Assembly (NCBI RefSeq): GCF_001949145.1
Contig: NW_019091361.1
Location: forward strand, 3,953,870 to 4,017,869
DNA length: 64,000 nucleotides
Direction: 5' to 3'
DNA from: Acanthaster planci
Taxonomy: Eukaryota > Echinodermata > Asteroidea > Valvatida > Acanthasteridae
A program made the translations under genes and the position numbers. Position 1 is the first letter of the stretch; each line of letters begins with the position of its first letter. Under the pieces are notes generated by a model. It did no database searches. It was given only the letters and a program-made list of their open reading frames with translations, and was not told the origin of the DNA. Below, in pieces: positions 48,653 through 62,521 of this stretch.

Positions 48653-50710
48653 ACATGCCTAGGCTGTAGGCCTATCATCTCAGAAATAACGAAACTTGAA
48701 AGGATAGGCCTACATATGTAGGCCCTAGTCTCACCTGCATGTATTACTACTAGTATAAGGAACCAAATGAATTGTGTTATTAACACTGGGTTTGCACGCC
48801 TCCTGGAAAACCTGGAAAATCCTGGGATTTTATACCCATCCTGGAAAGTCCTGGAAAATGCTTAACTTTTAAAAGACGTCCTGGAAATTCCTGGAAATTG
48901 CAGTAAAATAAATAGTAATTTTAAAATGAGACAAAAATGCTCTAATAAACTGTGACCGAAAATCCCGGAAAAGTCCTGGAATATTTTTTTCACAAGGTGC
49001 ATGAACCTTGTTGAGAGGTTTGGCTGCATGGTAGAAAGTTTAAGTGAAAGTCGAAGTGTGTTTCCAAAGAGGAGACTCTTTGTAGGCCTACTACTATAGG
49101 CCAAGGCTAGGCCTACTCCGAGAATTTTCTTGACTCCCCACGGACTTTGGAAAGTTTGTACACAACCACTGAAGTGGAGCCAGGCTGCAACATTCTTTCT
49201 GTAGGTACCCAAACACCTGTGGCTAAGCCCATGGATTGCATGTTACCATGATTCAATGTACATGTAGGAGAGAATGCAGACCATCACGATTATCAATTTT
49301 CGTAAAGCCTGATAAACGGATGCCCCTTGAGACCCTATGAACAAACTCTGTGACTGAGAATGGTTTGAAATAAAAGTATTTTCGACTTAAATGTTTTCCC
49401 TTCAAAATTTGACTTTTTAATTCTAATTGCTTTTGAATGGCTGATAACTGGAAGGATAAATGAGTGGTGACAGTGTATGTGGAATTTTTTTCTGACAACA
49501 AAATTAATTACTTGTTTGTCATTACTCAAAGCCAATTTTTTTCCGGGGGGAGGAGGACCTTTGATATTTGATATTAGTAGAGTTATGCTATTGGGAAAAT
49601 GTTTAATAAGTCCGTGGTTTGTGGAGGTCAGACACAATTCACACTACAAGGGTCACACTACGGCTGCAAAGTATACACGTAAATTGTGAATGAACAGCTT
49701 ATGACTGTAGAGCTATATACTTTGCGCAAAACAACCGCGGTAGTGAAGAGAAAGACACGAGACCATTTTTTGAAAGAGGTAAGATTTTTGTTTAAACAAT
49801 CAAAATATCAAATAGAAAAAGAAGTGGAGCAGGAGGATATCGGGAATAATCACACGCTGTAAACAAGCAATTAATTTTGATCAGCCTAATGATGTGTGGT
49901 ACGGTATCATGTAATGGTTGTGGCACTCAAGGGTGGTGGTTGTCTACTTCTGTTACACCAGTCTGCCCCGCAACAGAATGGAGAACCAGACCAGTCTGGT
50001 ACAGAATGAATCTCAGACTTTATTGTGCATAAATCTACACACAAACAAGAAGACAAAGAAAAACATCCAGAGAAACCAAACTGTTGAGATTTTGACGTTT
50101 GATTGAATTAATGTCTTAAGGGAAAAGAAAAGAAAATTGGGATAAATTACATGTATGCCGCACCTAGAAGACTTCACCACCTTCCTGGCCTTGCAGCATA
50201 TGAGACATTGCATCTGTAGATTTGCAATGCTTAATAAAATGTACAATACTGCAACTTGGGAATTTAGTGTCGGTTACCGCAGTGTAAGGTACCGGTACAT
50301 GTGTAGACATTACATTCCTTCTGAACGTGCACCCCCTGTAGGTGTTGAACCCACTTTCCTTCTTAAAATCCCACCAAAACAAGCAAGTGCCCCTTTTAAA
50401 CTTGGAGTTCACAAGACTCAAAACTCTGATAGTCCGATATTAAATTCTTTCTGTCAAGATTCTTACATTATTGGTCCTTTGCTTTAATCATTTTGCGGTG
50501 GACATGGCAGGTACAGTAAAGAAAAAAATTCTTGACATTTTGGGTGTTGAATGGGCTAGGTCTTAAGTGTAACATGAGAGGTGTCAACAAGAGTTCCTCA
50601 TCCAGATGTGTGGCTGCCAAACAAATTCCACCTCGCCTGTCATTTTAGACCATACAGTGTGTGGAAAAAATGAAATTGTCTAAGGACAAGGTGCTTTTGG
50701 ACGTACATGT

Positions 50711-50840
50711 ATATGTGTAAGGTCACAATACTGGCCAACTTTCATGATGCAAAAAATGAACTTTAATTTATCAGATGATGTAACCATTTTCAAGCTGTGT
50801 GTCCCATTTTTGTTAGCCAGTATTGTGTCCTTACACATAT
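50711..50840. mobile_element. Fold-back MITE, 130 bp
   Basis: Inverted arms of 29 bp begin ATATGTGTAAGG and run through CACAATACTGGC with two mismatches. Confidence 0.75.
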
Positions 50841-52030
50841 ATGCATTGCAGTTTCTAAGGTTTTTGTTGTAGGAGCAGTTCCCCTGGATGTTAAACTCAA
50901 GTTTTGTTTGTTAATGTTAATTGGGCAAGGAGCACTGAAAAGGTCAAGTGAACTTTGTTTTTCCCCCCAGGTTTGTACTTTTCTTTGTTTCTGCGGTACA
51001 TGTTCATGTATATATTCTAGGTTTTCTATCACTGCTGTGTCCTCTCTCTTTGATCACAGTAAAGGACACATAACCGGTATGCACGTGTACATGTACATAA
51101 ATACAGTACTTTGGACTAGAGTGCTAAATGTGTAGGAGTGTACCGGTACATGTAAATTTGTTTTTAGTCGCCAAATCAACACAAAAACTTGCCAGAGTGT
51201 AATTACTGGATCTGTTTGAGCTGTGTACATTGACTGTTTGTTGTGTACCCCAGACATGTTAGAAAAAGAACACTGCATACATGTAAATGTACCGGTACAT
51301 GTGAAATACATGTACATGCACCGGTACATGTGAAATACATGTACATACTGTTCGAAGTGTACAAATTTACTTGTACAGTACACGCTTGATCTACACTGTA
51401 CATGTACACATGTACATGCACATGGAGGTACTGTACATGTACTGTATGAGTCTACAGTATCCCTAAAATGTAGCTTACATTTTGAAAAAGATTTGGCAAA
51501 ATATTATTCACAAATAAGGATCCTGCGAGGAAAGAATTTGTTTTCAGTTCTAAATAAGCTTGTGAAAATAAAGTATTAATCAGGAGCCCTGAATTTACAA
51601 AAATTCCTCCCAAACCATCTTTAAAACCAAACTTTTATCACAAGTACAGAACAGTTCCCTTTTCTCTAGACTATGCATGTACACCTGTATTTGAGGAACA
51701 GTTGAAAAACACTGTCTTTCTTCCACAACTCAGCAATTTGATTTATCTAAAAAGTATTTGCTGGCATTATGTAATTTCTTTGCTTAGAAAAATGTTTGGA
51801 CCAGCCATTGATCCATGGACAAAATGAGTTTCCTACCGGGTACCTTTTTTCATAATGCAGTATTCCTGAGCCATTTTTTAGGGCAAGTCCACAATTTTCA
51901 CTCGCGCCATGTCCTGTCAAACAGACGTACATGTACTCTTGAACACATTCACGGATACCATTTCCTTTACCTTCTGTGTTTGGGCTTTTGGATGGATAGT
52001 ACATGTACATGTACATGCGCTATTCACGTG

Positions 52031-52274
52031 TGGGTTATTCCAGAAATTAGGGTTTTTTTTCGTGCCTCTGTCACATATGACCTATGATTTTGTAAGTTCA
52101 GAACACATTTTATAATTTCCAGATGTGATGAACTAATGCAAATTAGGCTGCCAAACAGATAGTAACAGTTTAAAATTAATTCCTGTGATATTTCCATGTC
52201 AAATAAGAAAGGTCAGACGTAACAGTAACACCAAAATGTCACACTTTTGGACCCCTAGTTTCTGGAATTACCCA
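52031..52274. mobile_element. Fold-back MITE, 244 bp
   Basis: Ends TGGGTTATTCCAGAAATTAG and, inverted, TGGGTAATTCCAGAAACTAG. Homology of the arms continues weakly inward. Confidence 0.72.
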
Positions 52275-53649
52275 TATGTCCAACGCACAGCATCTACAAT
52301 GTACATGTACAGACATTGCGTACACAGTCATGACAGTGTGGCAACCAAGCAATAAAATTTTAAAGTCAAGTGTGTTTTGGGGTATGTGCAGTTGCTAGGT
52401 GACATTACAGTAGACTGGAGCCACACTTTTGCTTTGATTGAGGTCAGAACTGGTACATGTGTAATTGCTAATGCATAGCATTGTTAACATGAGCAATAGG
52501 AAAGAAACGTACATGTACATATGTACCGATACCATGATGTTTAAGTACACTATTGCACTGGTACACAGTCATCATGGGACATGTACAGTAGAATCTACAC
52601 TGTATCGTACAGTTCTTCCCGTACTGTGTAGGCCTACATGTACATGTATAAGTAAAAATGTAAAGTTTTTATTTTTCAATGTTGTACTGTTTATATTTTG
52701 TGGCTCTTTGTACAGTAATTTTAAAAACTGTATTCCTGTGACTCATTTTGTTAATAGGGCACTTACAGTCCCTGTGCTTTTTCTGTCAGTTGATAGAAAT
52801 TCAGAACACTTTGTTGGTTGTGTGTAAATCTTGAAACCTTGACTTAATGCCCCACTAGAGGTGGTTAACTCCCTCAAAGAATTCCTCAATTGATGATAAT
52901 TGCATCACGCCCTTAACTTCCCCTGAGCTTCCAAATGTCAACAAAGCCTCTGCCCACATTTCATCCACTTAAGTCCGTGCATCAATCAAGTTTCCTCCTC
53001 CCCTCCTTCCTTCAAGTCGCCAAGTTTGGCCCCGCAGAAAATGTGATTGAGGAAGGGGAAACGAAATAAGAAAATGTTGTCCTAGCAACGGATTCATGTT
53101 TGCCATTCTCGTTACCTCTATTTGGTAAAGTGTTCTGGTAATGGGAGAAGCTGCTTGCTAAATATTTGAGGAGAGCGTGCCAAGTGAGAGGCAGGGTGAT
53201 TGCTAGGAGGTTTTTCTCTCACAGCCTTGCGTGGATGGACCGTCATCAAGTGCAAGTCGTTCTTGGTTTATGGTATACATGTGTGCGATGTGTTACAGCT
53301 CTATTGCCTAACGTCAAGGAAGTTAGATTTGCATGAATGATTTACATGTACGTGGTGGTGCTGACAGTCTTCCTGTAGCGTTGAGATGGCTGCTGTGTTC
53401 AAGAGGGAAGGTGAATCAATTAAAGAAACAGAGGCTTGAGGTACAGTTCATGAAATGTCAAAAGACTGTGTGTGCAAACCTGCACATGTAAGCAGAATTG
53501 CCTGATAATTGATGTGTATTGAATCTGTTTCAACGTACATGTAGCATCATCAGTTACGATTAAAAAAACCCTGATGTCATGGTAACTGTACCATGTACAT
53601 GTACCGCTAATTGGCATACTGGTATTTTCAGTACACTTGTTGTGTGAGT

Positions 53650-53905
53650 CCTTGGGCCAATTTCATAGAGCTGCTTAAGCACAAAATTTGCTTAAGCGCG
53701 AAAAAACCTTACTTGATAAATCAGGTAACCAGCCAAAATTCCATGTGATGTACATGTATAGTGTTTTGGGACCGTATTTAGCTGTCTTTTGGTTAGCATG
53801 ACAGTCAGATAGAATTGAGCTGGTAACTTTTGTTTATTTAGCAAAGATTTTTTTACCCCTTAAGCAAATTTTGTTTTTAAGCAGCTCTATGAAATTGGCC
53901 CCTTG
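53650..53905. mobile_element. Fold-back MITE with GGCCAATTTCATAG ends and CCTTG duplication
   Basis: Element 53655-53900 has inverted arms of about 47 bp beginning GGCCAATTTCATAGAGCTGC, then AAAATTTGCTTAAG. It is flanked by CCTTG direct repeats (53650-53654, 53901-53905). Confidence 0.85.
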
Positions 53906-56235
53906 TACCGCTGCACTGTGAGGGTTAATCTTGTCTGGTGCCTGTATGAATTCAGGAGGAACCCCAAGGAGTTCTCCTTCTGGTTTCCTGACTGACCCTA
54001 AATTTTAAGCACAACTCTAAAATCTTTATTGGCAAGTAAAAAAATAAATAAAAATACATACCGGTACATGTTAATCCTATTGTCTTTCTGTCTTTGTGAA
54101 ATGTTTTTCCCAACAACTCATGTACAGTACAGTACATGTACATGTACAAGTACATGTGTCTAGAATAAACATTGGGGAAGGGGAGGGGCTTTAAGTTGGC
54201 CCTGAACCCCACACCATTAGGGTTTGTACTTTGTGTGGAATGCTATGGCGTGTTAACAGAGTAGACTGTTTCGTAATGCACATACTCAGGACTGCCCAAC
54301 CAGCAGGAGTTTTGACTTGCAGGTGCTGGCATTTGAGAGTGTACGGGTACTGGTGCTCTCAATCAGACAGGAGTGTACTCCTACATGGGGTTATTTCAAC
54401 TTTTCAAGATGGCAGAAAGTTCAATGTTTTCTGTTTGTGTGATGTACCGGTAATCTGGGAATACTACTGGGAATTCAGCTCTTTGTCCTTTTACCGTACA
54501 CTTGTTCCCCTAAAACCCCATTTTAAAAAAATTGTTTATTGTGCTCCAGGCTTGACAGTTGCGAGCATTGCTCAGGGATGATTCATGATATTGTTGGCTG
54601 AAAAGGGTTTACATGCACAGCATCACGTGCATGTACCCTACATGAGAGCAACATCCAACATCACCATGAAATTATGTGTTGGGAATATTAAACCATCATA
54701 CCAATATCAAGGAGAGGGTTGTTTTGCCTTGGTACCAGTACATGTACGATGAAAAGTCTCAGCTGTAGTCAAGAGCAGTATTTTTAATCTGATTTAAAAA
54801 AAAAAAATTGCAGAGCAGAGTTGAAACTTGTCCTAACTTGACTCCACCTTGAGTTACCCATTCCTACCGTAGTTTGTCTGTTGTAAAATTTGAACACTCT
54901 ATATAAATTCGTTTATGCCACTGTTGGCACTGTTTCTTGAGACAAATGTCTCTTCAAAAATATAAGTTTTTTACACATGATACAGTTACATGTACCTCAT
55001 TCAAGTGGTCCCAAGCATGCCCTCTCACTGAAACAACATTTTTGCTTGTTCTTCCCCGAAGAAAAGGTACAGCAGATACTGTTCTGTAAGATTGCATTGA
55101 TTGTGCTGCGGTTTCGACCACAAACAAAATTGTTTTGTTGGAAACATTGCTCTGCAGAAAGTTCTCTTCTGGAAATGCTTGTACTCGATCATGCACATTG
55201 TTTGTGAACTGTGTACTCCACAAATTTACAAGTACAGCATGTACATGCATCTACATGTACATGTACATATACATGTACAGTATGTGTAGAGGTTTTCCAC
55301 TCACATGATCTTTGATGGTCAGCATTCAATATACATGTACATGTACATGTACACAGAGGTGCGCTGAAATGTGCACTCCCTCAAAGTCCTCAGCATTCTG
55401 GCATACATATGAAATGCCGACTGAAAGATGCAGATTCGAAAATGCATGTGCTGCTGCAGACTTGGAATGCTGTACATGTACATGCAGAACTGCCTTTGGC
55501 GGTCCAGTGACATCACACGAAAAACCTCTGTATGTACCGGTACAATACATGTAATAATGTATTATTTCTATCAAACTGACATTGACTAAGAACCCTGTAT
55601 GCGCAAGTACAAGATCAGCATCCGGGCCGTAATGGAAAACTTTTAATTTTTAATCTTGCTTTTGTGATGCTGGTGATTGGTTCTGTGACTTGGCATGCAA
55701 TGTCAAGTGGCCAGTGATGAAGATATACGTGTACGGTATTGTGCATTATGCATACATGTAAGCAGACGAGCAATTTTTAAACCACTTGGGTAAAAATTAA
55801 TGGACATTTAATGTCTCTTCCATCTGTTTGCACAAGTACAATGTCAACAGAGAGATCACTGTGGTGCTTGTTGTATATTCTGTAGAGATACCAGACTACA
55901 TGTAATTTTAATTGGTGCACCTGAACATGTCCACAGCAATACAGTACACCGGTCTGATGAATATTGTGTTTTCCAGTGCAGTGGTAGTGCATTCAGTTAG
56001 ATAAATTAATGACCATTTTCTGGATATTACCGGTTATGGGGAGATACCCTTTTTGTACATCTAAAATACACGTTTTGAGTATTAACAAGACAAAAGTAGC
56101 AATGGAAGGTATTTATTTTTTAGATGAAGGACCATTTTCATGGCATTTTCATGGGGGGGGGGCGGCATGGAGTTGAATGATAGCTGGACAAGGTTGCTAT
56201 AAGAATTAAAAGTGTTCAGTTTCCCATTTCCTTGG

Positions 56236-56500
56236 GTACGTGTACCGGTGCTACCAGTAGTAGTCAAGACTTTTAGCCAATACTGAGTGATTATCTGTAC
56301 AATGTACGTGTACCGGTGCTAGTAGTCAAGACTTTTAGGCAATATTGAGTGATTATCTATACAATGTACATGTACCGGTGCTAGTAGTCAAGACTTTTAG
56401 CCAATATTGAGTGATTATCTGTACAATGTACGTGTACCGGTGCTAGTAGTCAAGACTTTTAGCCAATATTGAGTGATTATCTGTACAATGTACATGTACC
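56236..56500. repeat. 62-bp tandem repeat, about four copies
   Basis: Units start GTACCGGTGCTAGTAGTCAA at 56310, 56372 and 56434, with a partial unit at 56496 and a first divergent unit (68 bp) at 56242. Between-copy changes are mostly A/G at GTACRTGTACC. Confidence 0.93.
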
Positions 56501-56795
56501 GTACGGTACATGTACATGCACACGGAATCTTCACGTTCACAGTTCAAGTGCATGCAGAGTACAGGATGCATGGTATCTGACCAGATCTTATTTTGTGTAT
56601 ATTTCGTATCCCATGAGATAAACGGTAGTACTGTACGTGTAGTGTGTTTGTAGTGTATAGTGACTGTCTGCATGTTCCGTACTCCGGGTACAGTGCAATG
56701 TGCTCTGGGGACCGTTGAAATGCCTGTGGGATTCAGAATAGTTGGTGTTCATACATTGTATGTGTGCATGCGTGCATGTGTTCGTGTATCCCCAC

Positions 56796-57053
56796 CACTG
56801 TCCTTCAGTGGTGGAGTAGCCTCAAACCACAGCAACCTCACATCACTGTGGCCGATAGCGTCATTTCCAGTTTCTAAGCATGTTACTGGGCTTGCATAGC
56901 CTTGGCCATGCATCAATTTCCTTATTTTCACAAGCCCACCAGTGACAGGCTGCCCACTCCAGATGGTAATAAAGTTTCCGGCACAGGCCCACCTCAGCCC
57001 AGGATGATGTGGGCATCCCATGCGTGGGCATCCCATCAACACCACTTCAGTAT
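56796..57053 (-). CDS. Possible exon with protein-like composition, unrecognised
   Basis: On the minus strand, an acceptor (TTCCTGTAG) at 57054 is followed by 85 open codons to a possible donor (ACAGTG|GTGGGG). The peptide contains MGCPRMGCPHHPGLRW, ACAGNFITIWSG and ASPVTCLETGNDAIG, a weakly beta-propeller-like pattern. It interrupts an otherwise ACATGT-rich spacer and is less AT-rich. No family assigned. Confidence 0.25.
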
Positions 57054-58583
57054 CTACAGGAACAAGAAAGACACTGGCACTAGCGGATGACATCTGCACC
57101 CTTGACGAAATGCTTGTCAGTCTGTTGACCAATTGGTTCCATTGCTGGTGCAATATTTATGGGGACTTTGGTCTCTGGCGTTTCAGCATGTGGATATATA
57201 TACAATTATTGTTTCCACTCCAAGGACCCATCTGTTCCTGAATTTAAAATTTAACAATTATTGCTACGGTGCATTGTTGGAGAACACGGTAATTCAACCC
57301 TTGGATGAGCGGTAGCAGGCAGGTGGTGTGTAAAGTACGGTAATGTCCATATGCCTGTTCTGTTACAATAATTAACACACAAAAGAATGACAATTTTCTT
57401 CCTGTATGTTCAGTATTGTCACTGTTAATTTTAGCGATTTCATTGGACTTTTACGCTTTGCATATTACGCAAAGATTTTGGAGCAGAAAGAAAATGTTAG
57501 CCATGAGAAGGGTTTAATGCTGAAGAAAGGGGGAGAGCCGCGTGCGTATTGTACCGTACCAGTATATGTGCAGATGTGAAAGATAAAATTCATGTACACA
57601 TGTGTGGAAACAAATCCAAGGTTCCTTGAAATGCCAACACTTTCATCATTTGAAATGTTTAAATCCTCTTTCTTATGGGAATCTGGCGATAACACCCCCA
57701 AGTGCAGGAACAGTGCGTGTACATGTTGACATAAGTCTGAGGAAAATATGCCCCTCTGACTCAGATTTGTCATCTGAAACAAGAGCTTTAGGCAAATAAT
57801 CCTGTCAATTTTCTTTTGGGGGGGGTGGAAGAGGGGAGATTTACACATACATGTACTGTACCTGCCCAGCCTGAAGATGCAATCAGCAGTTCCTAGACGG
57901 GGTTCTATAAACTAGGCAACAAATAATAACCACGTGCATGCCCTACGCTCTTCTGCAGTGCATGGGATAGACATGCTGTTGCCATAGCAACCCTCATCAG
58001 TTCGGGTTTTCTTTTTGTGTAGAGAATCGGGAACATGACAGAGAGAGAGAGAGGACGGTTCTGCCTTGATGCAGTCTGACTCAAACTGGCAGGATATAAG
58101 ACATGGTCATTATTGTTGCCTTTTTTTCTTTTTACGACTTAGTACTTGTAGCCTCGACAACTTACTGGAGGGAAGTTTTTCTGAGCATGTGTACCAGTGT
58201 TATGCTATCAGTTCACTGTGGCATTATCAAAGATATGTAGATTTTTTTTTTTTGGTTGTGCATATGGATGTCTTAGAAATGTTTTGCCTTGTAATCCCAC
58301 TCAGCGCAATAGACAACGTCGCACCTGTAAGCTGGCACAGGGCCGTTTGGAACTAAAGATCCACTCCCGCAGACAAGGATATCTTTTGTTCTCTTTATGT
58401 GCCTGTCCTCAGTGGTGCATGTAGGTAGATATGGTATGTGTGAGTACTGGCACAGTAATACCTGTATGGGTATCAATACGAGTGCTCATCTCTTTGTCTT
58501 CAGCTGCAGCCTTGCAGGCTTTACAATACATGTACCTGTACATGTGCCTCATGATGTCGTAAAGTGGAAGTGGATATATATCT

Positions 58584-58640
58584 TAACCCTAACACTCCTC
58601 AGTCCTCCAACAGGTGAAGGATTGAGGAGGGTTAGGGTTA
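58584..58640. repeat. Short hairpin with telomere-like ends
   Basis: A 57-bp near-palindrome: TAACCCTAAC...CTCCTCA...loop...TGAGGAGGGTTAGGGTTA. A related half copy lies at about 23395-23450 and a weaker trace at 19370-19400, so it is dispersed. Confidence 0.65.
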
Positions 58641-61458
58641 CCAAAACAGGAAATTGATTTTGAACTCAACTTCTGTAGTTAAGGATTTATACCCATCCGT
58701 GTACAGTTATTGCTTTTGTACCGTATGTTTACATGTACATGTACACACATGTATTTGTACATGTATGTGGTCTGAGTTCTAAATGTACATGTAATTCAAA
58801 TTTTCAGTCCACGTATGCATGTACATGTATGTGTAATGCAGCTGTGTGCGTGATGTAGAATGCCATCTTTTTATACCGGTACGTGTACGTACAAGAACGT
58901 GCCAATTGACAATGACACTGGTAACTTCAATTCTAATGTAATGAATCAGTGCTTTTTGCCACTGTACCGGTACCTGCTGTTTTTGGGGGGAAGGTACATG
59001 TGCATGTGTATACACCTGCAATGTACTGGTATAGCCCATGTTTGATGTGCATGTGTATGCCCCATGGCCAGTACTTACATGTACATGTAAAACCCAACTG
59101 TATATGGTGACCATGGTAACGCTGTCACTGCAGCAGCAGTCCCTCTTACAGCTAGCTTTGTACTGTGGTAACAATTGTATGGAGCCACAATAGCTCTTCA
59201 GTGGCAAGTGCTCCATACAAATCCCAACATAATGCTTTTGCCACAAAAAGGGCAATTGAGTATACACATGTACATGTACTTGCACGTTAGGTACAGTACT
59301 GTACCGGTATGCCGTTTACGTTAATGGATTTGTACATGTACAAGTAGGTCTCTAATTTATCCCACACGCAATTTACAAGTCCAGATTATGAAGTACCGTA
59401 CATGAACTAGTAAGAAGATACCAGTATCTTGTAGATGCAAGTGTACAATGTACATGTACAATGTACATGTACATACATCGTACATGTACGCGTTAGCTGT
59501 CTGGACAGGGTTGAAAGAAAAAGAAGGTTGGGTAGGAAAGCACTACAGGGCCTGTGGGTTTTGGCACACCAGGCAGGTGTTGTGCAGACATTGTTAAACA
59601 AAAATTGGCTGTAACATGAACTCACATTTTACACCAGCAATTTTCTACCTCTTTAACAATGTAACATTCACTGAGCACCTTTGCCGTGAGTCACTAGTGT
59701 ACCTGAAAGCCTGAGCAAGAACTGTGAGTTCATGTTTTAGAGCCAGAGAAACTTTTTCGTGTGCAGAAAAATGAGTTTCTACACCGATGAAGCATTTAAT
59801 TACCAACCTCCATGTGTAAATGCCATGCAGTTTGCCAATGCCTCAAGTTCGCAGTCGACTATTGCCCTGCATGTACTGGTATGTTGGTTATTTTGGATTT
59901 CAGTATTTCATTTTGCCCGTAATGTTCATAAAGCTACATGTATCTTTGTCGAGCAAGAGCTTTAATGACAAACTTTTTTTTTCCGGTTTTCCCCCGAGAA
60001 AGATATCCTGTTACTGCTGGATCAGAACCTCACACCCTTCTAACTTTTGCTGATAAGGAAAAAAGAAATTCTCATAATTCTTCAGCTGGGACCAACCAAC
60101 AACCCTTGTGGTTATTATTTTTAGTGAAGGTTCATTCATTTGTTGACATTTATTCTGAACTCTCCAATAAACCAATAAAAAGTTGAGTAATATAAAGTAC
60201 ATGTTCAGTGCAGTGAAACTTAAGTACAGTGCATGTCACATAGAGAAAAACACAAAGGAAAGCACATGTACATGTACGGTACCATTACCACCAGTAACAA
60301 TATAGTACATGTACATTAAAGCTAAACAAAGTACCGGTAATACTGCATATATAATGGGAGAGTATGCAAGGCGTTCACGTCAGCCAAGGCTTGTAAGTGG
60401 AACAGCCTGGACAAACCAGACAGGGTAATCACAAGGTGCCTCTTAGCCACACAAGTACATGTACACACAAGTACATGTACATGTACAGTACTTGTACCAG
60501 CTTTGCCATGTTTGCTGGCATTATGAGTTAGCTGGTCCTAATGATGTAACACAGCTTCCTTGGATACATCATCCTGATCATGGAGGAAGGAAACAATGGG
60601 CACACAGGAGCATAGTAAACGGTAGAGGCAGTGACAGATCTGTCTTTATGTACATGTACCACTTTGTTGGCAACTCCGTGAAGTTCAGTTAATGCTATAC
60701 AGAGAGAGTAAATTGGCCTCAATTATCCATCATACACATCCAGTCCTCTGCCTCATGGAAATTAGTTCCCCATGCTGTTTTCTGTTACATGTATATCCTT
60801 TCTCCCTATGATCAGTGGCTGAATCAGAAATACAAGGGAACATTGTTGGGAGCCATGGCCCTGTGTGTTTCATTGTACGCCTGCATTTTAATGAACCATT
60901 GTAATGATGATCAGTACTGTTTTTTTTTTCATCCACACCTCATTATCTCAGCCACTCATTCTTGATCCTGATCAAAGCCCCTTCCTCAAGACCAGCAATT
61001 ATGCAGTTGAGTGAGCACAGCAGCAGTGTAGCACCACCATGGCGTACTGAGAAGCTTACCATGTGGCAGGGTACAAATCATTCATATTGATTAGATTGTT
61101 AGTGAATGCAATTCTGACAATCCATTATAGCCAGTGCATTGGACCATAGTGTAATATAGACAGGCAACGGCTGATAAACACGAAAACTTAACTCAGTACC
61201 GAACATGTGCACGTACATGTGCACAGTGGATATACAGTATGCTGTTGAGCCGTCAAGAACGCAAGATTTGTAGAATCAAACTACTGTATAATACAACCAT
61301 GTTGTTCTGACCATGCATGGCTGTTCTAACACTGTGGTACTGTGATGATTTACATGTATCATGATTGATGGTACATGTACAGTACATGTACACGTATGTA
61401 AGTACAGGAAGAAAAGTATTTTCATGAACGGTAAAATCACTGCACCCACTGGTGTATT

Positions 61459-61572
61459 TACATACATGTACATGTATATCGGTACATACATGTACATGTA
61501 TATCGGTACATACATGTACATGTATATCGGTACATACATGTACATGTACATGTGTATCGGTACATACATGTA
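61459..61572. repeat. 24-bp tandem repeat
   Basis: Three exact 24-bp units (TACATACATGTACATGTATA + TCGG), one 30-bp variant and a partial unit. The sequence is near self-complementary, so both strands stay open. Confidence 0.95.
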
Positions 61573-62212
61573 TTTGAGTGGAGTTAACAAACTGTCAAAT
61601 TTAAAAATTTTTTGGGGGGTCATGTTGGTGGGGACCAGGGAGTTAAATTTACCAGGACGTAACCTGTATCAAATAGTACATGGCGTGGTGTGTTCCCTTG
61701 GATGTACATGTTAAGCCTACGCTTTTTTAGTGTGCAAAGTATACTCTGGTAACAACATTTGTGATTTAAATTTCTCAAAGTGCATTACGTAATGGAATTA
61801 AACAGGCCTTACTGGAAGCTCTTTTAGCATGCGTCCTTCTGGACTCTCAATTTGCCACGTTTTTCTACGTGAATGACATGCTCACTGATGTGTATTCGTT
61901 TTGCTGAGTATTTGATAATTATGGCCTTCAAATCTAACATGCTAAATAAGATAAGAAAATCCTTGCTGGGCTAACCTGATACATGATTTTTATAAAAAGT
62001 CTTTGACGTACAGTATGGTGTACATGTACATGTATGTAAATTGATTGGAAGTGCCTTCACCACTTTAAAGTGTCAGCAGTGTTGATGGTGCTTTAATTAA
62101 AAATTATGACGAATGCAACTTTAAGCTCTGGCTATTTGCTTATTAATTAATTGCCAGTTTCTAGATGCTGGTGCATTTGAATTTATTGCAGAGAGCTCTG
62201 ATTGTATGCCTT

Positions 62213-62521
62213 TTATAGTGCCATGGAGGCAGAACCACCTGTTTGCAGGATATGGTGCATACATGTATGTACACATGTATGCGTTGATGCCCCAATTTGT
62301 CCAGATGGGATATCATCTTCAGGTTGCATACTAGATGTCGCTCTGCCTGCTCCATTTGGTCCTCCCGAGCCTGCAGCAGTCCTGAAGATCTGCCCTTGAG
62401 GCAGAGATCTGCCCACATCGTCTCGTCTGCGCATCTCAAGCAGAAAATGGCTGGGATGTTGTCCATCACAAGACACGGGCTGTCCCTTGTGGCCTACTTG
62501 CAATATATCCCTCTCCCCCAC
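62213..62521 (-). other. Open, GC-richer minus-strand segment, coding status unclear
   Basis: 102 open codons on the minus strand with a linker-like composition (FLLEMRRRDDVGRSL, SSMQPEDDIPSGQIG). No splice sites are convincing at both ends, and a second minus-strand frame is open over the same bases. It could belong to the same putative gene as 56796-57053. Confidence 0.18.

Noticed and set aside
58779-59285. 168-codon minus-strand ORF, one of the longest in the window
   Set aside because: Its His/Val/Tyr/Met-rich parts come from ACATGTAC repeats; no domain or splice support.
61276-61714. Overlapping ORFs of 115-117 codons on both strands
   Set aside because: Product of the near-palindromic 24-bp array.
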